Under the pieces are notes generated by a model. The model was not told where the DNA came from. It did not search any database and saw nothing but the letters and a program-made list of their open reading frames with translations. From Rudaeicoccus suwonensis (GTDB lineage Bacteria > Actinomycetota > Actinomycetes > Actinomycetales > Dermatophilaceae), in assembly GCF_007829035.1 (NCBI RefSeq), contig NZ_VIVQ01000006.1, positions 1-64,000 of the forward strand: a stretch of 64,000 nt of DNA. Reading direction: 5' to 3'. Both the position numbers and the translations under genes were made by a program. Below are positions 1-10,787 of this stretch, piece by piece. How positions within the stretch are numbered: position 1 is the first letter of the stretch; every line of letters starts with the position of its first letter.

Positions 1-864
1 GGCGACCGTGACACCACGCCCGTCGTATCCCTGCTGCAGTTCACTGTCGACGCCGTAGGCGCCGCGGATCTGTGCGGGCTTGTAACCGCAGACCGCGTAG
101 CTCATCGGGTTCTGCACCAGCTTCGGCAGCGTGGAAGCCTTCTTCTGACCGTAGTACGCCGAGCACGGACCGGCGTTCACGAAGGCTGCCGGAGGGCCGG
201 GCAGCGTGGTGTCTGATGTCGCTTTGGCCGGGGCGACGGTGCTCGAACCGGTCCGCAACTGAGCAGTGCTGGTGACCCCGGTCGTGGACGTCGGCGTCGC
301 CTTCTGCGTCGAGTCCAGCCCGACCACACCGGCGACAAGTGACGAAATCGACTGCGGCACAGTCAGAGTCGAGTTCGGTGCAGTCTGTGCGGCGCCATCG
401 AGAGAATACGTCGACATCGTCGTGTGGAACGCGCTGTTGATCTCAGACGTCGTCGCCATCACCTGCAGGTAGCGATGGTTGGCCGGGGTGGACAGGACTT
501 TGATGCCCTGACTCCGCAGCCATCCGCTGACCTGGCTGACCTGCTGATTGGTCGGAGCGAACTCCGAACGCCACTTGGCCGCCGTGACGTACTTACCGTA
601 GGACGGGCTTGACGGGTCGGACACAGCATTGGCAAGCGCCTCGGCACCGGCCTCGTTGCGCATGTTGAGAACGATGCTGAAAGTGTGCTGCTGACCGGCC
701 GCGACGGCGCCACGCTTGAGAGCGTGCGACGTCCAGGTCGGTGTCGCGTTGACGACGTCGCGGCCGCTGCTGGCCGCGTGCGCGGTGCCCGCGCCGACAC
801 CGGCGAAGGCGATCGCGAGGCCGCCGGTGGCGGTCAGCGCGATCAGACGAGTTGTATGGCGCAT
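1..864 (-). CDS. Secreted S53 family (sedolisin/kumamolisin-like) protease, N-terminal part
   Basis: The frame is open to the left edge, so only the first 288 codons are present. The start is ATG with GGGGAGTCCT just upstream. Residues 1-30 form a Sec signal peptide ending in TAHA. Residues ~40-200 look like the activation prodomain of S53 peptidases: a GKYVTAAKWRSEFAP segment matches the usual 'P.Y.KYLT..EF...FAP' region, followed by VSGWLRSQGI. After a Ser/Thr-rich linker, residues ~262-288 (IRGAYGVD then GYDGRGVTVA) match the beginning of the catalytic domain. The Glu/Asp/Ser catalytic residues lie outside the window, so activity cannot be judged. The family cleaves proteins at acidic pH outside the cell. 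It is separated from the MFS gene by about 410 bases and is probably monocistronic at this end. Confidence 0.8.
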   Translation of the reverse strand, partial: MRHTTRLIALTATGGLAIAFAGVGAGTAHAASSGRDVVNATPTWTSHALKRGAVAAGQQHTFSIVLNMRNEAGAEALANAVSDPSSPSYGKYVTAAKWRSEFAPTNQQVSQVSGWLRSQGIKVLSTPANHRYLQVMATTSEINSAFHTTMSTYSLDGAAQTAPNSTLTVPQSISSLVAGVVGLDSTQKATPTSTTGVTSTAQLRTGSSTVAPAKATSDTTLPGPPAAFVNAGPCSAYYGQKKASTLPKLVQNPMSYAVCGYKPAQIRGAYGVDSELQQGYDGRGVTVA

Positions 865-1275
865 TGTGAAAGGACTCCCCTTCTGAATGGCCTGGCTCCA
901 TGCCCGGCTACGGGCATCCTGCCAACAATGTGGAGAGCCGTGGTGGTTTTCTGCAGAAGATCTTCCGAGACGAGTGTCATTGGGTTGTGAGTGGCCTGTG
1001 GGGCGGTCGCGGGCTGTGCGCGATCCGTCGCCGACGGCGCAGACGCCGCCATGATCGTCGGCGGCTCTCCGGGACCAGTGCCACCAGCAGCCTCGAACAC
1101 GATGCGCTCACTGCGCAGCTTCTACGTGGCATTGGGCAATCCCGTATTCCTGCCGAACTCACCTGTTCCACAACAGATTCCAGACGCAAAACGCCTCCAG
1201 TCCGACGTGGCCGCGGCTCTGCAACTGGTGACCCCGTGGTTGTTTCGGGCGACACGCTCATAGGCCGTACCTGCG
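865..1275. other. Intergenic region with a small hairpin
   Basis: No convincing gene is seen. The only clear structure is a 7-bp hairpin at 900-917 (ATGCCCG, GCTA loop, CGGGCAT). It lies in the 5' region of the protease gene and about 360 bases beyond the MFS gene, so it could be a leader element or a weak terminator. Short reading frames here lack a ribosome site and a coding signature. Confidence 0.4.
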
Positions 1276-2685
1276 TCAGCGCAGACCGCTGATCTCCGGC
1301 CGGAGCACGAACGTCAGACACAGCACCGACATACAGGCCCCGAAGACCAGTGTCGCCGTCGTCACGGACGCATGTCCGGCGAGCGCGCCGAAGACGGGTG
1401 TCATCACCGGGATCAACAGCAGGTCGCCGAGCTGACTGACGGAGGACACCCTGCCCAGGTGACTCGGGGCGACGACGCGCAGGAAGCACCCGCTCAGCCA
1501 CACCGAGGCGAGACCGGAGGTGACGCCGATCAGGAGCATTCCGATTACCAGCGTCGCGCGAAGATCCACACCCACCAGGCCCAGACCCACACCTTGGGTG
1601 ACCAGGGTCCAGAACGCCCGCCGCGCCAGGAATTGACCCTGCCATCTGATGCCGAGGATGCTGCCGCCGATCGCGCCGCAGGCGAGGGTCGCCTCGGCGA
1701 TGCCCAGCCATGAGGAACCCCATCCGGAGTGAGACACCCGCAAGGCGACACCCAGCGCTTCGACCGGAGACACGAACACGTTGAGCGCGGCGAGTCCGAG
1801 CACGAAGGTGCGCGTCACCGGGGTGCTCCAGATGTAGCGCAGCCCCTCCCCGAGCGTCTTGCGCCACGGCTCGTGGCCGGCCTTCTGCAACCGGAAGCGA
1901 GGACGTACGACGAAGATCAGCACGATTGCGACTCCGACGAAACTGACCGCATCCACGGTCATCGAACCGGCCATACCCCCTGCTGCGACGATTCCGGCTC
2001 CCAGCGGCGCACCCATCAACCGGGACAGCCGACTGCCGACCTGGAACCACCCGCCGACAGTGACCAGGTCGTCAGCCTGCACCAGTTGCCGCACCAGCGT
2101 CGCTGACGCCGGGGCACTGAGGCCGCTGGCGGTGCCGAATCCGATGGCGACCGCGAAAAGCACCACGCCAGAATGGAATCCGCCGCACCAGGCGACAAGT
2201 GCCGCAGCAAGCACTCCCACGCGCAGGGCAAGACCGAGCAACATGACTCGCCGGGTGTCGAATCTGTCGGCGATGACACCACCGGCCAGGGTCAGCGCCG
2301 CCTGGGGCAGCATGTCCACCCCGACGACGAGACCGGCGAGCACCGGCGACAGCAGGTGCACTGCCGTCCACGCCAGGCCGATCGTGAAAACCGTGTCTCC
2401 GCAGTTGGAGACAACACTCGCCAGCAGATAGCCCTGTATGACGCGGTCACGGCCCAGGGCGGGGGGTTCATTGCCGATGAGTTCTGGCCCATCGGCCCCT
2501 GATCCGGTGGGCTCTGATCCGATGGCCCTGGGATCATCTACGTCGGGTTCGTTGACGTCAGCTTCGTCGACGTCGGGTTCACTGACTTCGCGGCCACGCA
2601 TTTCTTCGAGAGACCCCCCGCGATCTCGGCGTAGCTCGACCACTTCTGAATCCGACGAGGTCGACGTCGCACCGGGGCCGGTCAC
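1276..2685 (-). CDS. MFS transporter, probable drug/metabolite exporter
   Basis: An approximately 469-residue major facilitator superfamily permease. The GTG start is chosen because it overlaps the stop of the upstream ArsR-type gene by 4 bases (GTGA), the usual sign of translational coupling. The first ~85 residues are cytosolic and unusual: an acidic, near-repetitive stretch (EPDVDEADVNEPDVDD) and a Gly/Pro-rich part. Then come about 12 hydrophobic segments, with a GGVIADRFDTRRVML loop between helices 2 and 3 that matches the MFS motif A region. Related proteins (DHA3/enterobactin exporter-like group) export drugs or siderophores, but the substrate cannot be read from the sequence. The regulator partner suggests expression is switched by a ligand sensed by that protein. 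Confidence 0.8.
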   Translation of the reverse strand: MTGPGATSTSSDSEVVELRRDRGGSLEEMRGREVSEPDVDEADVNEPDVDDPRAIGSEPTGSGADGPELIGNEPPALGRDRVIQGYLLASVVSNCGDTVFTIGLAWTAVHLLSPVLAGLVVGVDMLPQAALTLAGGVIADRFDTRRVMLLGLALRVGVLAAALVAWCGGFHSGVVLFAVAIGFGTASGLSAPASATLVRQLVQADDLVTVGGWFQVGSRLSRLMGAPLGAGIVAAGGMAGSMTVDAVSFVGVAIVLIFVVRPRFRLQKAGHEPWRKTLGEGLRYIWSTPVTRTFVLGLAALNVFVSPVEALGVALRVSHSGWGSSWLGIAEATLACGAIGGSILGIRWQGQFLARRAFWTLVTQGVGLGLVGVDLRATLVIGMLLIGVTSGLASVWLSGCFLRVVAPSHLGRVSSVSQLGDLLLIPVMTPVFGALAGHASVTTATLVFGACMSVLCLTFVLRPEISGLR

Positions 2686-3332
2686 GACGTGCCGCCCGGC
2701 TCGCTCGGAAACGCTCTGACGAGAACGCGCACCGAGCGCCTGGGCGCCTCCGGATTCAGTTGCGCATCCTCGCGCACGGCATCGGACCACTCTTGCGTCA
2801 CCTGCTGCAAACGCTCGGAAAGTTCGCCGAACTGCTCCGGCGTCGCCCGGACCAGGTTGTCGTCGCTGAGTCCGAGATCACGCCATTCCGGTGGCAGGTT
2901 CTCCCGCCCACTGATCCACGCGGTGACCGCCCGAGTGTGATGGTCCAGGTTCGCCCACTCCGCGAGTTCTGCCACAGCGCGGGCACCGGATCCCTCGGCA
3001 TACGCTCTCGTCGACCACGACAGCCGGCGACGCAGCCCGCGCCACCACGACTCGCGGGTGTCGCGTGCCAACTCAGGAGCCGGCTCCACGAAGCCGGCCC
3101 TGTGCAGCACCTTGAGGTGATGGCTGACCGATCCCGGCGCCACACCCAGACACGCCGCGAGTACGCCCACCGTCGTCGGATCGTCCTGGGTCAACATCTC
3201 GTACAACCGACGGCGGACAGGGTGGTGCAGGGCGACGAGCGCGTCGACAAGTGCGGTGCCCTCGGGTGGCCATACCAGATCGTCGGCGGGGGCGGAGTCG
3301 GTGTGCCGCTCTGCGGCGGTTCTGCGTGGCAT
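2682..3332 (-). CDS. ArsR-type winged-helix transcriptional regulator
   Basis: About 216 residues. A winged helix occupies roughly residues 30-95: HHPVRRRLYEMLTQD, then TVGVLAACLGVAPGSVSHHLKVLHRAG, which is the ArsR/HTH_20 recognition helix and wing. The remainder is a helical, Trp- and Arg-rich extension with no metal-binding Cys cluster, so this is not a classical metal sensor. The proposed ATG (MPRRTAAERH) has GCGAGG nine bases upstream; an earlier ATG at 3362 or TTG at 3368 is possible. It is cotranscribed with the MFS gene (4-base overlap) and probably represses the pair through the inverted repeat directly upstream. Confidence 0.8.
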   Translation of the reverse strand: MPRRTAAERHTDSAPADDLVWPPEGTALVDALVALHHPVRRRLYEMLTQDDPTTVGVLAACLGVAPGSVSHHLKVLHRAGFVEPAPELARDTRESWWRGLRRRLSWSTRAYAEGSGARAVAELAEWANLDHHTRAVTAWISGRENLPPEWRDLGLSDDNLVRATPEQFGELSERLQQVTQEWSDAVREDAQLNPEAPRRSVRVLVRAFPSEPGGTS

Positions 3333-3362
3333 GCCGTCAAGCCTCGCGGCACCCTGCGTCAT

Positions 3363-3380
3363 ACACAAGGGTCCTTGTAT
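3363..3380. promoter_or_regulatory. Candidate ArsR-type operator
   Basis: An inverted repeat, ACACAAGG-GT-CCTTGTAT (7 of 8 positions pair), lies directly ahead of the regulator gene. On the minus strand its upstream edge reads TTATAC, a plausible -10 box, so bound protein would block RNA polymerase. The autoregulation is inferred from position and symmetry. Confidence 0.55.
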
Positions 3381-3435
3381 AACTCCACCGACTGCGCCCC
3401 GTCCGATGCACGAGTCACGGCAACCCCAGGTATGA

Positions 3436-3477
3436 CGAAGGGCCTCAGCCCCGCTGTCGCGGCGCCGAGGCCCTTCG
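3436..3477 (-). terminator. Terminator after tuf
   Basis: The 11-bp perfect stem CGAAGGGCCTC / GAGGCCCTTCG with a 20-base loop lies 34 bases beyond the tuf stop. There is no long U tract, which is common in actinobacterial terminators. It closes the rpsL-rpsG-fusA-tuf transcription unit. Confidence 0.75.
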
Positions 3478-3510
3478 GATCAAGCTGACTTCCTAGCGGA
3501 AGCCGTCAGT

Positions 3511-4707
3511 TCACTTGATGATCTTGGTGACGCGGCCTGCACCGACGGTGCGGCCACCCTCACGGATCGCGAACTTCAGGCCCTCCTCCATGGCGATGGG
3601 CTGAATCAGCTCCACCGTCATGTCGGTGTTGTCGCCCGGCATGACCATCTCGGTGCCCTCGGGGAGGTGCACGACGCCGGTCACGTCGGTGGTGCGGAAG
3701 TAGAACTGCGGACGGTAGTTGTCGTAGAACGGCGTGTGACGGCCACCCTCGTCCTTGGACAGGATGTAGACCTGACCTTCGAAGTCCGTGTGCGGGGTGA
3801 TCGAACCCGGCTTCACGATGACCTGACCGCGCTCGACGTCCTCACGCTTGGTGCCACGCAGGAGCAGACCGACGTTCTCACCGGCGCGACCCTCGTCGAG
3901 CAGCTTGCGGAACATCTCGATGCCGGTGACCGTGGTCTTGGCCGGCGGGCCGTCGTGGATACCGACGATCTCGATTTCCTCGTTGACGTTCAGAATGCCG
4001 CGCTCGATACGACCGGTGACGACGGTGCCGCGACCGGTGATCGTGAAGACGTCCTCGACGGGCATCAGGAACGGTTTGTCGATCTCGCGCTCCGGCTCCG
4101 GGATGTTGTCATCCACGGCGTCCATGAGCTCGAGGACCGTCTGGCCCCACTTCTCGTCGCCCTCGAGCGCCTTCAGCGCCGAGACCTTGACGACCGGCAG
4201 GTCGTCGCCCGGGAAGTCGTAGGAGGACAGCAGTTCGCGGACCTCCATCTCGACCAGTTCCATGATTTCTTCATCGTCGACCATGTCGGCCTTGTTCAGC
4301 GCGACGACGATGTAGGGAACGCCCACCTGGCGAGCCAGGAGCACGTGCTCCTTGGTCTGCGGCATCGGACCATCGGTCGCAGCCACAACCAGGATGGCGC
4401 CGTCCATCTGCGCCGCACCGGTGATCATGTTCTTGACGTAGTCAGCGTGACCGGGGCAGTCGACGTGCGCGTAGTGACGCTTCTCGGTCTGGTACTCGAT
4501 GTGCGCGATCGAGATCGTGATACCGCGCTGCTTCTCTTCAGGAGCCTTGTCGATGTCATCGAACGCGAACTGCGGGTTCAGGTCCGGGTACTTGTCGTGC
4601 AGCACCTTGGAGATGGCTGCCGTCAGCGTCGTCTTACCGTGGTCGATGTGACCGATGGTGCCGATGTTGACGTGCGGCTTGGTCCGCTCGAACTTGGCCT
4701 TAGCCAC
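3511..4707 (-). CDS. tuf: Translation elongation factor EF-Tu
   Basis: 398 residues, the normal length. EF-Tu carries aminoacyl-tRNA to the ribosomal A site as a GTP complex. The GTPase motifs are present: GHIDHGKT at 19-26 (P-loop), DCPGHADY (switch II) and NKADMVDD (base recognition), followed by the two beta-barrel domains ending in GRVTKIIK. The start is GTG (reads [10 protein letters not shown]), preceded by an excellent Shine-Dalgarno GGAGGACCTC eight to ten bases away. It is the last gene of the str operon. A hairpin between it and fusA (4794-4829) and a small one in its leader (4738-4754) may allow separate control or its own promoter. Confidence 0.98.
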   Translation of the reverse strand: MAKAKFERTKPHVNIGTIGHIDHGKTTLTAAISKVLHDKYPDLNPQFAFDDIDKAPEEKQRGITISIAHIEYQTEKRHYAHVDCPGHADYVKNMITGAAQMDGAILVVAATDGPMPQTKEHVLLARQVGVPYIVVALNKADMVDDEEIMELVEMEVRELLSSYDFPGDDLPVVKVSALKALEGDEKWGQTVLELMDAVDDNIPEPEREIDKPFLMPVEDVFTITGRGTVVTGRIERGILNVNEEIEIVGIHDGPPAKTTVTGIEMFRKLLDEGRAGENVGLLLRGTKREDVERGQVIVKPGSITPHTDFEGQVYILSKDEGGRHTPFYDNYRPQFYFRTTDVTGVVHLPEGTEMVMPGDNTDMTVELIQPIAMEEGLKFAIREGGRTVGAGRVTKIIK

Positions 4708-4793
4708 TTTGAGGTCCTCCTTCAAGGACGAATTGCTGACGCCGGGGCGGCGTCGGTTTCATTGAATTGCTTCTTTAAACCGGGCTGACTCGC

Positions 4794-4829
4794 GGCCGTC
4801 ATCCAAACACATATGCAGGGATGACGGCC
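4794..4829 (-). terminator. Hairpin between fusA and tuf
   Basis: GGCCGTCATCC / GGATGACGGCC, an 11-bp perfect stem with a 14-base AT-rich loop, begins 8 bases past the fusA stop. It may act as a partial terminator or processing site setting the EF-G to EF-Tu ratio. A second small stem (GACGCCG-GGG-CGGCGTC, 4738-4754) lies in the tuf leader. Confidence 0.5.
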
Positions 4830-4836
4830 AATCGAA

Positions 4837-6951
<2,115 letters not shown>

Positions 6952-7018
6952 GGTCTCTGCCTCGTCTCGCAGTCGTCGAACTCGTCGTGTTTCTTAAAAG
7001 GTGCTTCGTCGTGCCTGT

Positions 7019-7068
7019 GCTGTATGTCGCAACCGGCTGCCCGGAGACAGTCGGCTGCGACATACAGC
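7019..7068. repeat. 13-bp palindrome in the rpsG-fusA spacer
   Basis: The arms GCTGTATGTCGCA and TGCGACATACAGC pair perfectly around a 24-base loop. The TATGTCG/CGACATA ends recall the larger hairpins near rpoB and between pstS and pstC. Within an operon it could stabilise upstream mRNA or attenuate; its role is inferred. Confidence 0.55.
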
Positions 7069-7130
7069 GCTGTGGGAGTCGGGCACGCGGGCGATGTCGC
7101 AACGACACCCTTACCCGCGCGACCCGGCGA

Positions 7131-7601
7131 TCACCAGCGGTAGTGTGCGAAGGCCCGGTTGGACTCGGCCATCTTGTGGGTGTCTTCGCGGCGCTTCACA
7201 GCGGCACCGAGGCCGTTGCTCGCGTCGAGGATCTCGTTCATGAGGCGCTCGGTCATCGTCTTCTCACGACGCTGACGCGAGTAGCCGACCAGCCACCGCA
7301 GCGACAAGGTCGTCGCGCGGCCCGGCTTGACCTCGATCGGCACCTGATAGGTCGCGCCACCGACACGGCGGCTCTTGACCTCGAGGCTCGGCTTGACGTT
7401 GTCCAGCGCGCGCTTCAGCGTGACGACCGGGTCGGTGCCGGTCTTCTCACGGCAACCCTCGAGGGCGCCGTAGACGATGCGCTCGGCGATGGACTTCTTG
7501 CCGTCGAGCAGAATCTTGTTGACCAGCTGAGTGACCAGCGGGGAGCCGTAGACCGGGTCGACGACCAGGGGGCGCTTCGGAGCGGGGCCCTTGCGAGGCA
7601 T
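7131..7601 (-). CDS. rpsG: 30S ribosomal protein S7
   Basis: 156 residues, typical length. S7 nucleates assembly of the 3' domain of 16S rRNA and contacts the E-site tRNA. The sequence runs from [10 protein letters not shown] through the conserved [16 protein letters not shown] and [20 protein letters not shown] segments to the C-terminal NRAFAHYRW. Its ATG overlaps the rpsL stop codon by one base (TAATG), so translation of S12 and S7 is probably coupled. Longer readings of this frame upstream are the shadow of rpsL. Confidence 0.97.
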   Translation of the reverse strand: MPRKGPAPKRPLVVDPVYGSPLVTQLVNKILLDGKKSIAERIVYGALEGCREKTGTDPVVTLKRALDNVKPSLEVKSRRVGGATYQVPIEVKPGRATTLSLRWLVGYSRQRREKTMTERLMNEILDASNGLGAAVKRREDTHKMAESNRAFAHYRW

Positions 7602-7975
7602 TACTTCTTCTCCTTCTTCGCGCCGTAACGGGAACGGGACTGCTGACGGCCCTTGACACCCTGGGTGTCGAGCGAGCCGCGGATGATCTTGTAACGCACA
7701 CCCGGCAGGTCCCTCACACGACCGCCACGCACGAGCACGATCGAGTGCTCCTGCAGGTTGTGGCCGACGCCCGGGATGTATGCCGTGACCTCGATGCCCG
7801 AGGTGAGCTTCACGCGAGCGACCTTGCGCAGCGCGGAGTTCGGCTTCTTGGGTGTGGTGGTGTAGACGCGGGTGCACACACCGCGTCGCTGGGGGCTGCC
7901 CTTCAGAGCCGGCGTCGAGACCTTGCTGGTCTTGTCCTGCCGACCCTTGCGGACGAGCTGGTTGATTGTAGGCAA
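7601..7975 (-). CDS. rpsL: 30S ribosomal protein S12 (with Arg at position 88)
   Basis: 124 residues, the standard length. S12 sits in the decoding centre and controls accuracy. The start is a TTG ([15 protein letters not shown], read as Met), with GGAGA 8-9 bases upstream; no in-frame ATG or GTG fits the family start. The [12 protein letters not shown] loop (Lys43 intact) and GHNLQEHS segment are normal. The second drug-contact loop reads [12 protein letters not shown]: residue 88 is Arg, encoded by AGG (7712-7714), where nearly all bacteria have Lys. In Mycobacterium tuberculosis the AAG-to-AGG change at codon 88 is a known streptomycin-resistance mutation. It is the first gene of the str operon. 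Confidence 0.96.
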   Translation of the reverse strand: MPTINQLVRKGRQDKTSKVSTPALKGSPQRRGVCTRVYTTTPKKPNSALRKVARVKLTSGIEVTAYIPGVGHNLQEHSIVLVRGGRVRDLPGVRYKIIRGSLDTQGVKGRQQSRSRYGAKKEKK

Positions 7976-8245
7976 CCTACTGTCTCCGTAACTGGTCGAA
8001 TCTGCATCGTTGGCAACGGTTTCGACGCCGCTGCGCAACTCCTTGGGATTGTCCGGGGTCTCGACCCCCGCGGTCGGGAGTGTCGCACCGGCGCCCTCCC
8101 CCGCACTTCCACGAAATGAACCTGTCGATGTCGACCGGCCGGCATGCTCGTGACTGCCCGGCGAGAGCGTGTGGTGGTCTGGTGCCACGCCTCCGCTCAC
8201 GTGGATCGGACTGGCGGGCAGGGCAGAGCCCACGCACGATCCTCA

Positions 8246-8273
8246 AGTCTACCGGCCGTACACAGAGCCGCAA
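8246..8273 (-). promoter_or_regulatory. Promoter of the str operon
   Basis: On the minus strand TTGCGG (8268-8273), a 16-base spacer and TAGACT (8246-8251) form a good sigma-70-type promoter for rpsL. The mRNA leader would be about 265 bases, long enough for regulation, and lies in the 457-base divergent gap (7976-8432) that holds no gene. Confidence 0.6.
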
Positions 8274-8432
8274 AATCGGCCAGCGCAGGGTTCCGGAGCT
8301 CTGAGCGACTTGGACGACGACGTGGCAGATGCGGGAGCCACCGGCCTGCGCGAGGTGCCCGTAATACGATCCGAGCCGGGCCCGTGAACCGCGCTCGACC
8401 ATGCTCCCGCTGATACCGAAGGCCGTTCACCA

Positions 8433-10709
8433 GTGTCGCATCAGACCGCCGAGTCCGACGGCCCGCTGCGCGACGGTGCACGCGGTGGGGTGCTCTCGCC
8501 ACGGCGATGGTCGCCCGATGCGTGGCTCGCGTTCAGCGTGCTCGCGGTGCTGATGACATTCTGCGGGTACGCGGTCGTCACCGGCCTCCCGTTTGCGGCA
8601 CTCGTGCGCCTCGGCGTCGTCGCGGTCGTGGTGCAGTGGCTGCCCGGTGTCCTGATCTGGCGCTGTCTGCGACCCTCTCACGGCTGGTTGATGGAAGATC
8701 TCGCGTGCGGATTCGCGTGCGGGTTCGCCCTCAGCATTCCGGCCCAGGTGGTCGGAGGTCTGGCGGACAGCGCCGTCCTCAGCGCGGCGATCCCCCTGGT
8801 GACCACCGCGATTCTGCTGGGAGTGCGGTCGACGCGTGCGCGGATCCTGGCCGCGCGCTGGTCGCCCACCCCGCGGTGGCTCAGTGCGCTGATCGTCGTG
8901 GGTGCGGCGGCCACGGGCCGCGACCTGTTCAGCTTCTTCCGCCAGAACAAGCTGCACTGGCCCGTCGGCACCGCCGGGAAACCGCACGTCGATCAGTACT
9001 TCCAGATCGCCATGACCAACGAGTTGCGCTTCCGCGGACCGGTCAACTGGCCGATGATCGCCGGTGAGTCGTTCGACTACCACTGGTTCGCGCACGCCTG
9101 GATGGCTCAACTGTCATCGGTTGCGAACGTCTCAGCGACGGACGTCGTGCTGCGCTTCGCCCCGGCCTTTCTGCCGGTCGTGGCGGTCGCCGCGATCGCC
9201 GCGGTCGCGCTGCGCATGACCGGCAGCGCGTTTGCGGCAGGCGCATCGGCGCTCATCGCCATGTGGGGCGGCTATGTGGATCTGTGGAACACCGGCCGGG
9301 TCGCTGCTCCGTTGACCCCTCTCTCGCCGACGCTCGCGCCGAGCCTGGTGGCACTCATGGCCTTGGCGTCCCTCGTCACGATCCGCCTGCGCGGCGACCG
9401 ACGGTGGGGCGGCGCTGTTGCTCTGTGCGTCTTTGCCATCGTGGCCGCCGGCGCCAAAGGATCGGCCACCCCGCTCCTGGTGGCAGGACTCGCCCTGGCA
9501 GCCGTCGCGGCGCTGCTGTGGAATCGCCGGATGCTGCGCCCACTGCTGGTCGACACCGCCTGCGTGGCGGCGGGGTTGCTGATCTCGATCAAGGTGATCT
9601 TCAACGGCTCGACCGATGCCCTGACCTTCGATCCGCCGCAGGCCTTGCAGAGCAGTTGGCCGATCGCCGCGATCGGCGGCACTCACTCCTTCTGGCTGCT
9701 CGTCGCGGGCGGCGTGGTCATGGTGTTCTGGGGTATCAGTAAAGCCGTGCTCGGCCTCCCCCTGCTGATGCGACGCGACCACCTGCTCGGTCGCGCAGAC
9801 CCGGTGGTCTGGGTGCTGCTCGGTGGCGCCGTGGCCGGGGCGTTCGGCCCGGCGCTGTTCGTGCAACCCGGAGTCAGCCAGAACTACTTCCGGATCCAGG
9901 CGATCCCGCTGGCCGCGGTGCTCAGTGGAGCAGGAGCCTTCATCTGGCTGCGCGAGCGACGGTGGCCGCAGACCGGGACAGCCCTCCTGGTCGTGGCGAT
10001 CGCGTCCGTTCTGGCCTATGCCGTGCCGGTCCGACTCATCGCCATACAGCACGGGCACAGCGCAGGTCCCTACCTGGTGTTGTTGATCGGCGCGCTCATC
10101 TGCCTCACTGGCGGGGTCGCCGTGGCCCTGTCGTCGCCGACCCGGCGTCGGCAACTCGTGGCCTTCGGGACGATGGCCGTCCTGCTCGGCACCGGGGTTC
10201 CCTCGACGGTCGTGGGTCTGTGGCAGTCCGGTGTCGCGAAATTCGGCCCGGTCTCACCCACTTCCGAGGGCGCAGTGACCCAGGGGCAGCTCGACGCGGC
10301 GATGTACATCGGGGCACACTCCGCGCCGGACGCGGTGGTGATGACGAATCGCCATTGCACGACACCCCGACCGGTGCATGGGATGTGCGACAGCCGCTGG
10401 TTCCTGGTGTCGGCATACAGCGGGCGGCAGGTGCTGGTCGAAGGGTGGGGCTACTCCCCGACGATCACCGCGAGGTACGTGCGCGGCAGCACCTCACTGA
10501 CGGCGCCGTTCTTCGATCAGCCTCTGCTGCGCCTGAACGACGGCTTCTACACGTCTCCGACCGAGGCGGCAGCACGCGAACTGTGGCAGCGAGGTGTTCG
10601 CTGGATCTACGTCGACGCTTTGACAACGCCAGGGGTCGACCTGCGCGGTTATGCGGTCCTCGAATACGACAACCCCGCAGCGTCCGTTTGGCGGCTGAAC
10701 CGACCCTGA
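8433..10709 (+). CDS. Large polytopic membrane protein, GT-C glycosyltransferase-like (paralogue A)
   Basis: 758 residues with roughly 12-14 hydrophobic segments in the first ~580, then a soluble C-terminal domain of ~170 residues. The start is GTG. After the first helices a large extracytoplasmic loop contains the acidic/aromatic segment VDQYFQIAMTNELRFRGPV followed by YHWFAHAWMAQ, in the place where GT-C transferases keep catalytic and donor-binding residues. The C-terminal domain includes MTNRHCTTPRP and GVRWIYVDALTTPG. A paralogue with the same plan (17886-20135) closes the other end of this cluster. Family placement is inferred from topology and neighbours (GT2, GtrA, YfhO-like); acceptor and donor are unknown. 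Confidence 0.6.
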   Translation: MSHQTAESDGPLRDGARGGVLSPRRWSPDAWLAFSVLAVLMTFCGYAVVTGLPFAALVRLGVVAVVVQWLPGVLIWRCLRPSHGWLMEDLACGFACGFALSIPAQVVGGLADSAVLSAAIPLVTTAILLGVRSTRARILAARWSPTPRWLSALIVVGAAATGRDLFSFFRQNKLHWPVGTAGKPHVDQYFQIAMTNELRFRGPVNWPMIAGESFDYHWFAHAWMAQLSSVANVSATDVVLRFAPAFLPVVAVAAIAAVALRMTGSAFAAGASALIAMWGGYVDLWNTGRVAAPLTPLSPTLAPSLVALMALASLVTIRLRGDRRWGGAVALCVFAIVAAGAKGSATPLLVAGLALAAVAALLWNRRMLRPLLVDTACVAAGLLISIKVIFNGSTDALTFDPPQALQSSWPIAAIGGTHSFWLLVAGGVVMVFWGISKAVLGLPLLMRRDHLLGRADPVVWVLLGGAVAGAFGPALFVQPGVSQNYFRIQAIPLAAVLSGAGAFIWLRERRWPQTGTALLVVAIASVLAYAVPVRLIAIQHGHSAGPYLVLLIGALICLTGGVAVALSSPTRRRQLVAFGTMAVLLGTGVPSTVVGLWQSGVAKFGPVSPTSEGAVTQGQLDAAMYIGAHSAPDAVVMTNRHCTTPRPVHGMCDSRWFLVSAYSGRQVLVEGWGYSPTITARYVRGSTSLTAPFFDQPLLRLNDGFYTSPTEAAARELWQRGVRWIYVDALTTPGVDLRGYAVLEYDNPAASVWRLNRP

Positions 10710-10774
10710 CACCAGCGCCTTCCGCAGCCTGTCGCCATCCAGCGAACGCCGAAAGAGCGCACTGTTTGCCCTGA

Positions 10775-10787
10775 TAACCTCCGCGGC
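10775..10787 (+). promoter_or_regulatory. Leaderless -10 region for the GT2 gene
   Basis: TAACCT, then exactly seven bases, then the GTG start. Transcription should begin at or next to the start codon, giving a leaderless mRNA. No Shine-Dalgarno is present, which supports this reading. Confidence 0.55.

Noticed and set aside
977-2050. Arg-rich 357-codon frame on the minus strand overlapping the MFS gene
   Set aside because: It is out of frame with the MFS gene, composed of Arg/Gly/Pro shadow sequence, and lacks any conserved segment.
7976-8233. N-terminal extension of rpsL to 8233
   Set aside because: It would add about 86 residues to a protein of fixed 124-residue length and cover the operon leader.
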